Below, in pieces: positions 13,101 to 20,285 of a DNA stretch of 64,000 bases. This DNA is from Bubalus kerabau. Its lineage: Eukaryota > Chordata > Mammalia > Artiodactyla > Bovidae. Within the stretch, counting starts at the first letter, position 1, and each line of letters starts with the position of its first letter. Made by a program: the position numbers and the translations under genes. The stretch is from assembly GCF_029407905.1 (NCBI RefSeq), contig NC_073630.1:49315001-49379000 (forward strand). Reading direction: 5' to 3'. Below the pieces are notes generated by a model. The model was not told where the DNA came from and did not search any database. It was given only the letters and a program-made list of their open reading frames with translations.

Positions 13101-15136
13101 CAGTGCCGTTGGACAGGTGACCTAACCTTTGAGCATCAATTCCCTCATCTGAAGAACGGGAACCATAATCTCTAGCTCAGTAGGATTATTTTAAAGATCT
13201 GATGAGGCTCTGTCTAAAGCCATGCTGTCGATAGAAGTATAGAATGAGCATAGAATATGTGAATCACTCATGAAATCTGAAACTTTTAGTACTGCAGTTT
13301 TAAAAGTCAAAAAGGAACAGGGAGATTAATTTTAATAATGTGTTTGATTGAACCATTATCATTTCAATGTGTAATTGATATTAAAAATGATGAGATTTTA
13401 TATTTCTTTATAAAAAATTAATTTATTAAGCCATTTATTAATTTGCTTTTGGCTGCACTGGGTCTTGTTATTGCACGTGGGCTTTATCTAGTTGCAGTGA
13501 GTGGGAGCTATCTTTGTTGCCTTGAGTGGGCTTCTCATTGTGGTAGCTTCCCTTGTTGTGGAGCTCGGCCTCAGTAATTGTTGTGCACAGGCTTACTTAG
13601 TCGCTCCATAGCATGTGGAATCTTCCTGGATCAGGGATCGAACCCATGTCCCCTGCATTGGCCGGTGGATTCTTAACCACTGGACTACCAGCAAAGTCAT
13701 TTACAACTGTTTTGGGCTAAGTCTTGGAAATCCAGCAGGAATTTTACACTTATGCCACACCTCAGTGGATAGTGACTAATGCATCGGATAGGGCTGGTCC
13801 AAAGCCCCTAACATCATGCTCCGTGCCTGGTGGGAACATATCAGTTCAGTTCAGTTCAGTTGCTCAGTCGTGTCCGACTCTTTGAGACCCCATGAATCGC
13901 AGCACGCCAGGCCTCCCTGTCCATCACCAACTCCTGGAGTTCACTCAGACTCACGTCCATCGAGTCAGTGATGCCATCCAGCCATCTCTTCTTCGGTTGT
14001 CCCCTTCTCCTCCTGCCCCCAATCCCTCCCAGCATCAGTCTTTTCCAATAGGAAAGTACAAAGTGTGTGGCCTCTGGGGCCAGGCTATCTGGGTTTGAAT
14101 TCCATCTCCCATCTGTGTGACTTGAGGAAAATAGCTTAACCTCATAGTGCCTCAGTTTCTCAAAGTTCATTGTTAGATTTTGCCTAATGGAAACTTCAGG
14201 CTCTGAAAATTAAACTGTGATTCAGGCGGTCACTTCCCTTGCCTTCCCCTCCCCACCTCGCCCAACCCACCGCCCCCCGCCCCCCCCCCCCCGCGTCCGC
14301 TCCCCCCTCCTCCCCTCCCCCGTCCTTCCCCGCCCCCCCTTTCCGCGACACACAAATGTATTAGGCCCTCAGCTAATGTAATCCCTCCCACTCTGGGCTG
14401 AGCTACGAAGGTGAGGAAGACCCATGACTCCACTTCTAGATGACGCCCTCTTCTCTCCGACCCCGCCGTGCGGCAGACCCGTTCACCTCTCCAACCCCTT
14501 GCTTTTCAGATTGCCTTGTGCCACTTTTTCTTCAACATCTCAGGCATCATCCTGTGGTACCCAATCCCGTTCACTCGCCTGCCCATCCGCCTGGCCAAAG
14601 GGCTGGGCAACATCACATCTAAGTACCGCTGGTTCGCCATCGTCTACTTGATCATCTTCTTCTTCCTGATCCCTCTGGCGGTGTTTGGCCTCTCCCTGAT
14701 TGGCTGGCCAGTGCTGGTGGGCGTGGCGTCGCCCATCGTCCTTGTGATCTTACTGGTGGTGGTCCTCAAGATCCTGCAGTCCTTCTGCCCTGGCTCCTTG
14801 CCGCAGAAGCTCCGAAGCTGGGACTTCCTGCCCTTTTGGATGCGCTCCCTGGAGCCCTGGGACAAGCTCATCACCTCCCTCACCAGCTGCTTCCAGAGGC
14901 GCTGCTGCTGCTGCTGCCGGGTCTGCTGCCGCGTCTGCTGTGGGCTGTGTGGCTGCTCCAAGTGCTGTCGTTGCAGCAAGTGCTGCGAAGACCTGGAGGA
15001 GGTGAAGGACGAGCCGGTCAAGTCCCCTGAGGCATTCAATAACTTGGCCATGGACAAAGAGGCCCAGGATGGGGTCACTAAGTCTGAAGTGGATGCCTCA
15101 GGCACCAAAATCGTTTCCAGCGTCACAGCCTTGTAG
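1033..15136 (+). CDS. SLC34A2: Sodium-dependent phosphate transport protein 2B (NaPi-IIb), spliced over 12 coding exons
   Basis: This gene encodes the apical electrogenic Na+/phosphate cotransporter of small intestine, alveolar type II and mammary epithelium. Joining the exons listed separately gives 2079 coding bases plus a stop, or 693 residues; human NaPi-IIb has 690. The family's two inverted repeats are visible. Each has a QSSS motif (residues 157-160 and 430-433) followed by a GANIGT motif (186-191 and 459-464). Between them lies a large extracellular loop (about 290-349) with five N-glycosylation sequons (294, 307, 312, 320, 339) and cysteines 302, 321, 327 and 349. The Asp of the VHD motif (about residue 220) is present; it is Gly in the electroneutral paralogue NaPi-IIc. 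The tail has 17 cysteines between 612 and 644 and ends in TAL, a class I PDZ ligand. The start ATG at 1033 has an ideal ACCATGG context. No frameshift, stop or damaged splice site was found. Residue order and motifs make the identification secure; tissue roles are family knowledge. Confidence 0.98.
1248..1382 (+). CDS. SLC34A2: SLC34A2 exon 3, residues 38-82
   Basis: The acceptor is GGGCAG before 1248 and the donor is GTAAAT at 1383. It continues the cytosolic N-terminal domain, including the conserved stretch around STATLIEEPTEVEDPW and GIKWS. It enters and leaves in phase 1. The preceding intron is only 103 bases long. Confidence 0.96.
1383..2318 (+). other. SLC34A2: SLC34A2 intron 3
   Basis: 936 bases. 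A CATTCATTCATTCAACGAATG stretch at about 1516-1535 followed by a decayed 'tissue-bank' type ancient repeat suggests an old L2 or MIR-class fragment (about 1515-1750). The rest shows no recognisable element. Confidence 0.5.
2319..2447 (+). CDS. SLC34A2: SLC34A2 exon 4, residues 83-125 (first membrane segment)
   Basis: The acceptor is TTCCAG before 2319 and the donor is GTATGG at 2448. It encodes ERDTKGKILC followed by the first hydrophobic segment (about residues 97-114), ending QLVGG. A shift to the AG two bases downstream would break the frame, which fixes the exon start. Confidence 0.96.
2448..3879 (+). other. SLC34A2: SLC34A2 intron 4
   Basis: 1432 bases. It has a short MIR-like patch at about 2598-2640 and a clearer reverse-oriented MIR at about 3090-3185; the remainder appears single-copy. 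Confidence 0.55.
3090..3185 (-). repeat. MIR SINE remnant
   Basis: The order 'acctacagaggaatggg ... gttgtcacccagc ... gggattcaaactgagatctg' follows the reverse complement of the MIR core and its tRNA-like 5' part. Confidence 0.5.
3880..4023 (+). CDS. SLC34A2: SLC34A2 exon 5, residues 126-173 (first QSSS motif)
   Basis: The acceptor is TTTCAG before 3880 and the donor is GTGAGT at 4024. It carries the first substrate-binding signature QSSSTSTS (157-164), part of the Na+/phosphate coordination site in repeat 1, and a potential sequon at 135-137. Phase 1 on both sides. Confidence 0.97.
4243..4395. mobile_element. Non-autonomous DNA transposon (MITE-like) remnant
   Basis: TAGCCACTAGCTACATGTGGCT near the left end, and CACATGTGGTTAATGGCTGTCATATTGAA near the right end (positions about 4258-4280 and 4333-4362), are imperfect inverted counterparts. 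This matches a common mammalian short DNA element that I recognise by pattern but cannot name with certainty. Related pieces occur at 13210-13800 and about 23957-24050. Confidence 0.45.
4636..4722. repeat. AT-rich tandem repeat, unit about ATACTTTTAT
   Basis: The motif ATACTTTTAT or close variants recurs about seven times at irregular spacing. It is an intronic minisatellite-like array, probably length-variable. Confidence 0.6.
5165..5276 (+). CDS. SLC34A2: SLC34A2 exon 6, residues 174-210 (GANIGT motif)
   Basis: The acceptor is CTCCAG before 5165 and the donor is GTAGGA at 5277. It encodes LLPVNAAIPIIM, GANIGTSITNT and the loop MQAGDRKEFR. It ends after two bases of an Arg codon completed by exon 7. 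Confidence 0.97.
5735..6345 (+). mobile_element. LINE-1 3' end (end of ORF2 plus 3' UTR), 5' truncated
   Basis: The text 'ATAACAGCATTATTTATAATTGCC', 'CCTAAGTGTCCATCAACAGA' and 'ATGGAATACTGCTACTCAGCC' is the typical end of mammalian L1 ORF2, followed by an L1 3' UTR ending near 6345. A CA repeat (5893-5913) has grown at the spot where L1 carries an alternating TA/CA run. Confidence 0.8.
6560..6660 (-). repeat. MIR SINE remnant
   Basis: 'gcacaaagaggttaagtaac' followed by 'agctgggactcagtccagg' matches the reverse-oriented MIR core. Confidence 0.6.
7467..7662 (+). CDS. SLC34A2: SLC34A2 exon 7, residues 211-276
   Basis: The acceptor is CTGCAG before 7467 and the donor is GTAATC at 7663. It encodes AFAGATVHDFFNW, a hydrophobic helix (LSVLVLLPLEAA) and a loop ending FTKLIIQ. 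The VHD aspartate lies here. It ends in phase 0. Confidence 0.97.
7799..7958 (-). mobile_element. BovB LINE 3' end, truncated
   Basis: It starts with GTTCAGTTGCTCAGTCATGTC and continues through the reverse complement of the BovB 3' end ('...CATCTCATCCTCTGCC...CCCCTTCTCC'). It is only about 160 bases long and has no coding capacity left. Confidence 0.85.
7962..8171 (-). mobile_element. Bov-tA SINE
   Basis: A full reverse-oriented tRNA-Glu-derived SINE. From the AGTGA-rich tail, GTCCGACTCTTTGCAACCC, GGGATTCTCCAGGCAAGAAT and CTTCTCCAGGGGATCTTCC run into GAGCCACCAGGGAAGC. It abuts the BovB end. Confidence 0.9.
8775..8870 (+). CDS. SLC34A2: SLC34A2 exon 8, residues 277-308 (start of extracellular loop)
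   Basis: The acceptor is CTTCAG before 8775 and the donor is GTAAGT at 8871. It has 32 whole codons including the sequon NKS at 294-296 and Cys302. The last two residues, Asn307 and Val308, form a glycosylation sequon only when joined to the Thr that opens exon 9. Confidence 0.95.
8871..9281 (+). other. SLC34A2: SLC34A2 intron 8
   Basis: 411 bases with no recognisable repeat or other feature. Confidence 0.6.
9282..9402 (+). CDS. SLC34A2: SLC34A2 exon 9, residues 309-348 (glycosylated extracellular loop)
   Basis: The acceptor is CACCCAG before 9282 and the donor is GTGAGT at 9403. It encodes the variable, sequon-rich loop (Asn312, Asn320, Asn339) with Cys321 and Cys327. The polypyrimidine tract before the acceptor is weak, but the reading frame and the donor are clear. 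In human the equivalent loop holds the MX35 antibody epitope (family knowledge). Confidence 0.95.
9403..10584 (+). other. SLC34A2: SLC34A2 intron 9
   Basis: 1182 bases. It has a reverse-oriented MIR-like stretch at about 9550-9660 and a short direct repeat TTTATAACAATTTATAACAATT near 10199-10220; otherwise unassigned. Confidence 0.55.
10585..10752 (+). CDS. SLC34A2: SLC34A2 exon 10, residues 349-404
   Basis: The acceptor is TTCCAG before 10585 and the donor is GTAAGC at 10753. It opens with Cys349 (split codon) and QHIFVNF. A long hydrophobic helix (about 362-390) follows, then the cytosolic VLRGQVAAVIKKTINT linker into the second repeat. Confidence 0.96.
11491..11690 (+). mobile_element. 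Bov-tA SINE
   Basis: The order GTGGCTCAGAGGGTAAAG, GGGTTTGATCCCTGGGTTG, GGAGAAGGAAATGGCAACCC, GGAGCCTGGTAGGC and AGAGTCGGACACAACTGAGC is the complete Bov-tA consensus order in sense with SLC34A2. Confidence 0.92.
11692..12031 (-). repeat. MaLR-type solo LTR (MST/MLT1 group)
   Basis: Hallmarks in reverse orientation are GACTGGATGGTTTAAACAACAG, TTTATTTCACACAGTCTTGGAG, 'ataagggcactaatcc', 'ctcatgacctagtca' and 'gggtttcaacacttgga'. This ancient retrovirus-like LTR is non-coding and has no internal region attached. Confidence 0.75.
12302..12418 (+). CDS. SLC34A2: SLC34A2 exon 11, residues 405-443 (second QSSS motif)
   Basis: The acceptor is TTCCAG before 12302 and the donor is GTGAGT at 12419. 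It encodes DFPYPFSWVTGYLAILVGAG and the second QSSS signature at 430-433, the repeat-2 counterpart of the exon 5 motif. Confidence 0.97.
12515..12639 (+). CDS. SLC34A2: SLC34A2 exon 12, residues 444-485 (second GANIGT motif)
   Basis: The acceptor is CCCCAG before 12515 and the donor is GTAAGG at 12640. The preceding intron is only 96 bases. It encodes the second GANIGTTTT motif (459-467) and ends at a codon boundary after SSLQ. Confidence 0.97.
13045..13200 (+). repeat. MIR SINE
   Basis: 'ctaggtgaccttgggcaag' and the later 'gacctaacctttgagcatca...tccctcatctg' follow the sense MIR core, with an internal irregularity suggesting two overlapping copies. Confidence 0.6.
13210..13800. mobile_element. 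DNA-transposon remnant split by a CHR-2 SINE
   Basis: The left part (13210-13408: 'gtcgatagaagtatag...gggagattaattttaataa') and right part (13699-13800: 'ctaagtcttggaaatccagc...acacctcagtgg') are consecutive pieces of the same short DNA element seen near 4.3 kb. The CHR-2 lies between them. Confidence 0.5.
13409..13698 (-). mobile_element. CHR-2 type tRNA-Glu SINE
   Basis: Reading in reverse, the tRNA-like 5' end (CCAGTGGTTAAGAATCCACC, GGTTCGATCCCTGATCC) is followed by the CHR-2 body with repeated 'cacaac' and 'gagaagccc' motifs and an A-rich tail. The family is restricted to cetartiodactyls. Confidence 0.8.
13841..14050 (-). mobile_element. BovB LINE 3' end, truncated
   Basis: It starts with a TCAGT pentamer array (13841-13860), then GCTCAGTCGTGTCCGACTC and the reverse complement of the BovB C-terminal coding end, stopping at TCTTTTCCAATA. 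Confidence 0.92.
14068..14165 (+). repeat. MIR SINE
   Basis: 'ggccaggctatctgggtttgaattcc...catctgtgtgacttgagg...cctcagtttctc' is a sense MIR. Confidence 0.75.
14236..14347 (+). repeat. C-rich low-complexity tract
   Basis: About 110 bases that are almost entirely C with scattered T and G, including a run of about 14 C at 14279-14292. It lies within intron 12, about 160 bases upstream of the last acceptor. The other strand has many G-runs compatible with quadruplex formation. Confidence 0.85.
14510..15136 (+). CDS. SLC34A2: SLC34A2 exon 13 (last), residues 486-693 and stop
   Basis: The acceptor is TTTCAG before 14510 and the stop TAG is at 15134-15136. It encodes the remaining membrane helices (for example about 529-547 and 555-580). 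The cytosolic tail follows, with a cysteine cluster of 17 Cys in residues 612-644 (five consecutive at 617-621), an acidic stretch after CCEDLEE, and the C-terminal TAL. In the family such Cys clusters are thought to be palmitoylated or membrane-associated, and the terminal TAL binds PDZ scaffold proteins; neither can be shown here. Confidence 0.97.
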   Translation: MALCHFFFNISGIILWYPIPFTRLPIRLAKGLGNITSKYRWFAIVYLIIFFFLIPLAVFGLSLIGWPVLVGVASPIVLVILLVVVLKILQSFCPGSLPQKLRSWDFLPFWMRSLEPWDKLITSLTSCFQRRCCCCCRVCCRVCCGLCGCSKCCRCSKCCEDLEEVKDEPVKSPEAFNNLAMDKEAQDGVTKSEVDASGTKIVSSVTAL

Positions 15137-16935
15137 GTAGGGGCTGCCCGGAGCGGGGAGGAGGGCTCTATAGTCCACACGCTCTTGCTCCCTCCTGGTT
15201 CTTCCTGCATTTCAGGGGAATTCCTTCCCCACTGAGAAATGACATCCATCCCAGCTCTCATTCCCTTGGCCCAGTGTATCAAGCCCACACAGTAGTTCTA
15301 TCTCAGCCCCACGCTCCCTGAGCCTTCGAGGCTCGGGAAGGCACAAAGCAACACTAAAAGAGAATTAGTGAAACCTGGCCAGAGAGATGATCACAATTGC
15401 CCCAGCACACAGCTGGGTTGGTCAATAGGACTCCACCCCCGCCCCCGCGCCGACCATCCTCTTCCAAAGGAAAAGCCCCAAGGGAGGAATTTAAGGAAGG
15501 TTCTCAGAGGTGCATATTCACGTACACTTTTCTTTATTATGATCCAGCTCAGGCTTCTCTCTTTTACCAAAGACCTGCTTCAACCAAGAGCAGCTGCTCC
15601 CATACAGTCCAACGGCAGCCCAATTCAGGGGAAATGGTGTAATTGTCTGGGATTTGGAGAAGATTTGGTGTGGCCTTTTTCCCTTCTCGGTGCTCCTCAT
15701 ATCCCCTGGCAGGGTTTTCGTAAGACAGCAGTCCTGCGCCTGAGCTGGCAGGTGGAGGATGAGTGCTGGGAATTGGGGAACATTTGAGGGAGATGGTTCA
15801 TGTCTGCCACAAGAGCCTTGGGTGCTTCTTAACCCAGCTAATTTAAAAACCAAATCGGCATATGTTCTGGCTAAAGCCTAGTACTGATAAAAATCACCCC
15901 TGCTGAGTCTTCTGAAGTAAGATATGCCAGTTCTGAGTCCCCTCCACTCTGCCCCCTGAATCATAAAGCACCTGAGTGTAGGACAGCTCTACACCTCTCT
16001 CTGCCCCTTGGCTCCTTGTACAAAATGACTATAAGGGTCAGTTTTAGTGATCAGCTTCCGCCCATACTTGCCCCCACCCGTCCGTCCCTCAAAGCCAGAA
16101 CCTCTTTCCAGACATTGTCCCCAGACATTGTCCCATAGTCCCATCATAAATGAACTGTGGCTCATCTGCCCTGTCTCCAAGCTTCAAATTTTTCAGAGGA
16201 TAGAAACCAGGGCATGGCTGGACTGCCCACAGAACCATGATCATCAAGTGGCAGTGGAATGCGTGCATGTCTGTGGATCCAAGAATTGTGCTCCTTCTTG
16301 GCCCAGATGCCTTTTCTGTGCCTTTGAGAGCCCCCCATTGTATTATTATTTACACCTCTTCTTGCCATTGCTTCTTACCCTCAACAAACCTAGTTCTCCC
16401 TGGAGAGTAAGTGAACTTCAACTAAGCCTGGGAAAGGGGATTGATGCAGCCGTGCTCCCAGACCCTGTCCTTCCCCATTCTAGCTTCTCAATTACTTTAG
16501 CAGGTTGGGATACCAAACTGAGCCTTCCCCTGACCTTCCCTGTGTAGATACAGATTCCCAAACAGAGCCATTTATACTCTATATTTATACTCCTGCAACT
16601 GTACAGCATTTTTTGTAAGTTATATAGTAAGTAGTACTGTGATTTGTGTTATGTAGCGCTCTCGTTTGGAAACCAGGCCAGGTTCTACTAAGAAAGAACA
16701 CCTTTGTATATTTTGTAATACTGCCTTTTAAACGTGCTTCCGCAGCCACACCCACACCACACACCTCTCCAAATATGTAAATATGTACGTTAAACCTGGG
16801 CAGGGCTGTGGTCCTCTTTGTACTCTGATTTTTAAAAATTGGATCCTTGTACCTGCGTTGATGGTATCTTTTTTTTTTTTTTTAACTGGTTGTGGGAAGT
16901 GAGAGAAATAAAAAATAAAACCCCAAAGGACCAAA
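15137..16935 (+). other. SLC34A2: SLC34A2 3' untranslated region
   Basis: About 1.8 kb lies between the stop codon and the poly(A) signals. I see no SINE or LINE insertion in it, unlike the DNA on either side. A run of 15 T lies at 16869-16883, just before the poly(A) signals. The cleavage point is inferred to within about 10 bases. Confidence 0.85.
16907..16919 (+). promoter_or_regulatory. SLC34A2: SLC34A2 polyadenylation signals (two overlapping-spaced AATAAA)
   Basis: AATAAA occurs at 16907-16912 and again at 16914-16919. A G/T-rich element (GTGAGTTGTTTTC) follows at about 16939-16951, as expected downstream of a cleavage site near 16930-16938. Confidence 0.85.
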
Positions 16936-17247
16936 GGAGTGAGTTGTTTTCAATCATAGGGAAATAAGGACCTCCTAGATCTATTTCCTAAAAATTTGAG
17001 GTCATTCCCTCATTTAATGTCACTACTCACCAACAGCACCAGCTATGTAATTTGTGGGGTCCTTCATTTGAAATGCAGAGAAAAATGCCATAAGAGGTAC
17101 TAAAAATATCAAGTTTTCCTCTCGACCATGGTCCCTCTTTTTGACTTTTTAAAAATTACTATTTAATGCTAAGTTGAAATTTTAAAATTATTAATGTGAA
17201 TTTTATGGTTCCTCTTTATATTGTGATGCCAGCTTTAAATGCAAGCA

Positions 17248-17437
17248 GGGCTTCCTTGGTGGCTCAGAAGGTAAAGAATCCATCTGCAGTGCAGGGGAGA
17301 CCCAGGTTCGATTCTTGGGTTGAGAAGATCCCCTGGAGAAGGGAATGGCAACCCTCTCCAGGATTCTTGCCTGGAAAATTCCATGCACAGACCAAAGAGT
17401 CGGATATGGCTGAGCGACTTTCACTTCACTTCACTTC
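17248..17437 (+). mobile_element. Bov-tA SINE with an internal deletion
   Basis: The order is GGCTTCCTTGGTGGCTCAG, GATCCCCTGGAGAAGGGAAT, GCCTGGAAAATTCCATG and AGAGTCGGATATGGCTGAGC. The usual segment between 'CAGA' and 'AAAGAGTCGG' is missing. Flanking direct repeats AAATGCAAGCA (17237-17247) and AAATACAAGCA (17438-17448) are the target-site duplication. Confidence 0.92.
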
Positions 17438-17909
17438 AAATACAAGCAAGAACTTTTTCACTCAAATGCAGTATTCCTAGAAGTACACAATTCATGTCTG
17501 TTAGCTTGGGCACATATTTTGTGTCCACCAGAACAGCAGGGACACCACACAGAATTTACTCAACTGTTTTAATTTCTCTTCTTGTTTGTGCACATTCTGC
17601 TGATGTTCCCTACCTTACTGATGAGTAAGGAGGCAATGAAAGGGAGAACTTGAGGTTACCCTTTCCTTCTGTGTCAGCATTTTCAGCCTTGAGTGGATTG
17701 CTAACACAGGAAAGTAACAGTGATGAGGAAAGAGATGATATGGCTTCTTAGTTATTTCTTGTGTTGTATTTGGACAAAGCTCTGGTTTGAATGGGAAGCA
17801 TGGCCTCTTGGGGGCCCTTGCTTGATCAGTTATAGATGTAGCACACCTATACTTTGAGTCTTGCTGTACTCCCACTTGTGTGTGATCTGCTGGAGTTTTG
17901 TAGTCATGT

Positions 17910-18041
17910 GTGTGTGCTAAGCTAATTTAGTCCTGACCGATTCTTTGTGGGACCGTATGGACTGAGGCCACCAGGCTTCTCTGTCCGTGGGATTCTGCAT
18001 TGCATTGCAGGTGGATTCTTTACTATCTGACCCACCAGGGC
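17910..18041 (-). mobile_element. Degenerate Bov-tA SINE fragment
   Basis: 'gctaagctaatttagtcctgaccgattc', 'ccaggcttctctgtccgtgg' and 'ctatctgacccaccagggc' are in reverse Bov-tA order, with the middle part deleted. Confidence 0.75.
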
Positions 18042-18370
18042 ATTGCACATGCTCTATGTGAATTGGGGTGGCAGAGAACTGCACGCATGCACACTGTGCA
18101 TCTGCTTCTGCTCCATTGCCCCATTGCACTTAACTTACAAAGCTAAGTTAAAAAATTGTTAAGAATTTCAGGACCCTGACAACAGAGCATTTCAGCTAAA
18201 GAATGAGGCTCAAGAATGGGGGTTGGGATCATTTGAAGAGTTGGGTTCCATCCCTGACTCTGTCATTTACTAACAAGCCTAGTAACTTTCTCAGTGTCAA
18301 TTTTCTCATCTGGAATATGAGACAGAAACACTTGGCTTCCTATGGTTATTAAAACAAAATAATGTATGTA

Positions 18371-18586
18371 AGTTTCCCAGGTGGCTCAGTGGTAAAGAAT
18401 CTACCTGCCAAACAGGAGACATAAGAGATGCAAGTTTGATCCCTGGGTCAGGAAGATCACCTGGAGAAGGAAATGGCTACTTACTCCAGTATTCTTGCCT
18501 GGAAAAAACCATGGACAGAGGAGCCTGGCAGACTACAATCTATTGGGTCACAGAGTCGGACACGACTTAGCAACTAAACAACAACA
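18371..18586 (+). mobile_element. Bov-tA SINE with perfect target-site duplication
   Basis: A complete sense copy from GGTGGCTCAGTGGTAAAG to AGAGTCGGACACGACTTAGC and a short CAACAA tail. The 12-base AATGTATGTAAG at 18361-18372 is repeated exactly at 18586-18597. Confidence 0.93.
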
Positions 18587-18660
18587 ATGTATGTAAGCAT
18601 TTAGCCCCAGAACTGGTTTACTCCAAGTGCTTGGCATACAGTTATACCTCAAAATAGGCT

Positions 18661-18725
18661 GCCATCTGTGGGATCACACAGAGTCAGACACAACTGAAGC
18701 AACTTAGCAGCAGCAGCAGCAGCAA
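18661..18725 (+). mobile_element. Bov-A2 3' tail fragment
   Basis: Only the last part of a Bov-A2 is present: GGGATCACACAGAGTCAGACAC through the (AGC)n tail. Confidence 0.8.
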
Positions 18726-19129
18726 CATACGTGGTACATGATACACTTCCCACACTTCTTTGCATTTTTGTTTCCTTGAGTATTTCTAAAGTGAAGTACC
18801 AAGTCAAGAAAGCTACTCTCAAACCCAAGCCACAGAGGTCAGAACTAGCCGTGGACTCGTTATTAGGATGAGCTGGACTAGTGTCACGTGGTACAGCTCC
18901 AAGTGGATCTGGGGTCAGCTGAGGGACAGGGTGAGGAGCAAGTGGGGAACAGGATGCAAAGAATCACGAGGAAACAGACTGGCGTTGTCCTCTAACTAGT
19001 GACTTACTTTCTAGCCTCAGTCTAAGATGTGGCATTGTTTTACAGGATTTTTACATTATTTGTGTCAAGGTTAAAAATCCAATAGTTGGAGAGAGTTTAC
19101 AACTGTCAGCATCGTCATTTGCCTCATCC

Positions 19130-19225
19130 AGTGTTAAGGACCTGGTGCTCTCACTGCCAGGGCCCAAGTTGGACCCAGGTTCAATCCCTGGTGGAGAAAC
19201 TAAGATCCCACAATTTTGGCAAAAA
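19130..19225 (+). mobile_element. tRNA-Glu SINE fragment (CHR type)
   Basis: 'ttaaggacctggtgctctcactgccagg' followed by CCCAGGTTCAATCCCTGGTG and AACTAAGATCCCACA is the 5' half of a CHR-type SINE. Confidence 0.6.
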
Positions 19226-19957
19226 CATAAATAGAATAGAACAGTGCTTCCTCACTTGGCCCAAGGTCATTACAAAGGCTGCAGAGGGGTTCTAGGGTCT
19301 GCCTGTTAGTGCTGAGTACTTACATTTTCCACTGGAATCTTAGAAGTCCAAAAATAATGTCACTTTTTTGCCTTATAGAATTTGGAATCAAGTGAAAAAT
19401 AAGCAGAATATAGACTTATGGAGATGAAAATATCCATTGTATTACGAAGGAAGCCGATAAGACATGGCTTTCTTTTAGCTCTGCAGAGAGGGGAAACGCT
19501 TGCTAATATTCCACCTTGGAATGAAACCAGTTTACTAACCCAGCTACAGGCAGATGTGAATACCACAGGCGTCCCCCATGGGGCATTATCAACCCCCCAA
19601 GGCCAGCTCCCTTGCCCTCACAGGTGCCCTGGTCCTCGAGTGAAGTACGTGTGGGGCATGTCTTCAGTCAAGGCAAGTCACTTCCCAAACACCCACGGTT
19701 GAGGTGAGAAAGGGGGAGTTTTTCTTCCCCCTGGAGTTTTAGTCCCAAGTAAGACAACAGGCAAGCTTTGCTCAGGAAAGTGAACATCCCTTGACCTTAT
19801 CCTGCTCCTAGCTCTCCTCATTCTTTCTGAAAACAATCAAGGAGTCATATTCCTTCTTTGTTCCTCTTAACAGTCATTTTTGCTCCTCAAGAAAACTTCC
19901 TCAAGGAAGGAAGGCATTAAGAATTTAAGTGTGGTAGTGAAAAGATATTATATAATA

Positions 19958-19995
19958 ATAAGGAGACTTATTTTAAATAAGGAGACTTATTTTAG
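19958..19995. repeat. 19-bp tandem duplication
   Basis: ATAAGGAGACTTATTTTAA at 19958-19976 is followed directly by ATAAGGAGACTTATTTTAG at 19977-19995. Confidence 0.9.
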
Positions 19996-20285
19996 ATAGA
20001 GCAAGAAGTTAGGTAGAAACAGATCTGGTAGTTGGTAGCTGTGATCATTAACTCTTGCTCCCGACTCCCTCACATGTTTCTGTATGAATGCCAGTCCAGA
20101 CAGGCATGCTGCCTCGCACTCAGGTCTGGTGAGATGACTTCAGTGGAACCCTCAGAGAGTGAGATAGGAGTGTCCCACAACTGGGGACCCATCTTAATGT
20201 CAGAAAAAAAGGGCTGTGTCTGAGAACTAGCTGCAGTCCTATCTGACAGACAGTTGAATGATGTCCAGTGTGGCTCACTCACACC

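Larger units (their letters stand above)
12640..14509 (+). other. SLC34A2: SLC34A2 intron 12
   Basis: 1870 bases, the most repeat-dense intron. It contains a MIR, a split DNA element with a CHR-2 inside, a BovB 3' end, a second MIR, and a C-rich tract ending about 160 bases before the final acceptor. Confidence 0.7.

Noticed and set aside
14644..15288. A 214-codon open frame on the - strand opposite the last SLC34A2 exon
   Set aside because: It is antisense to a conserved coding exon with strong codon structure on the + strand; a long antisense frame is a known by-product of GC-rich coding sequence.
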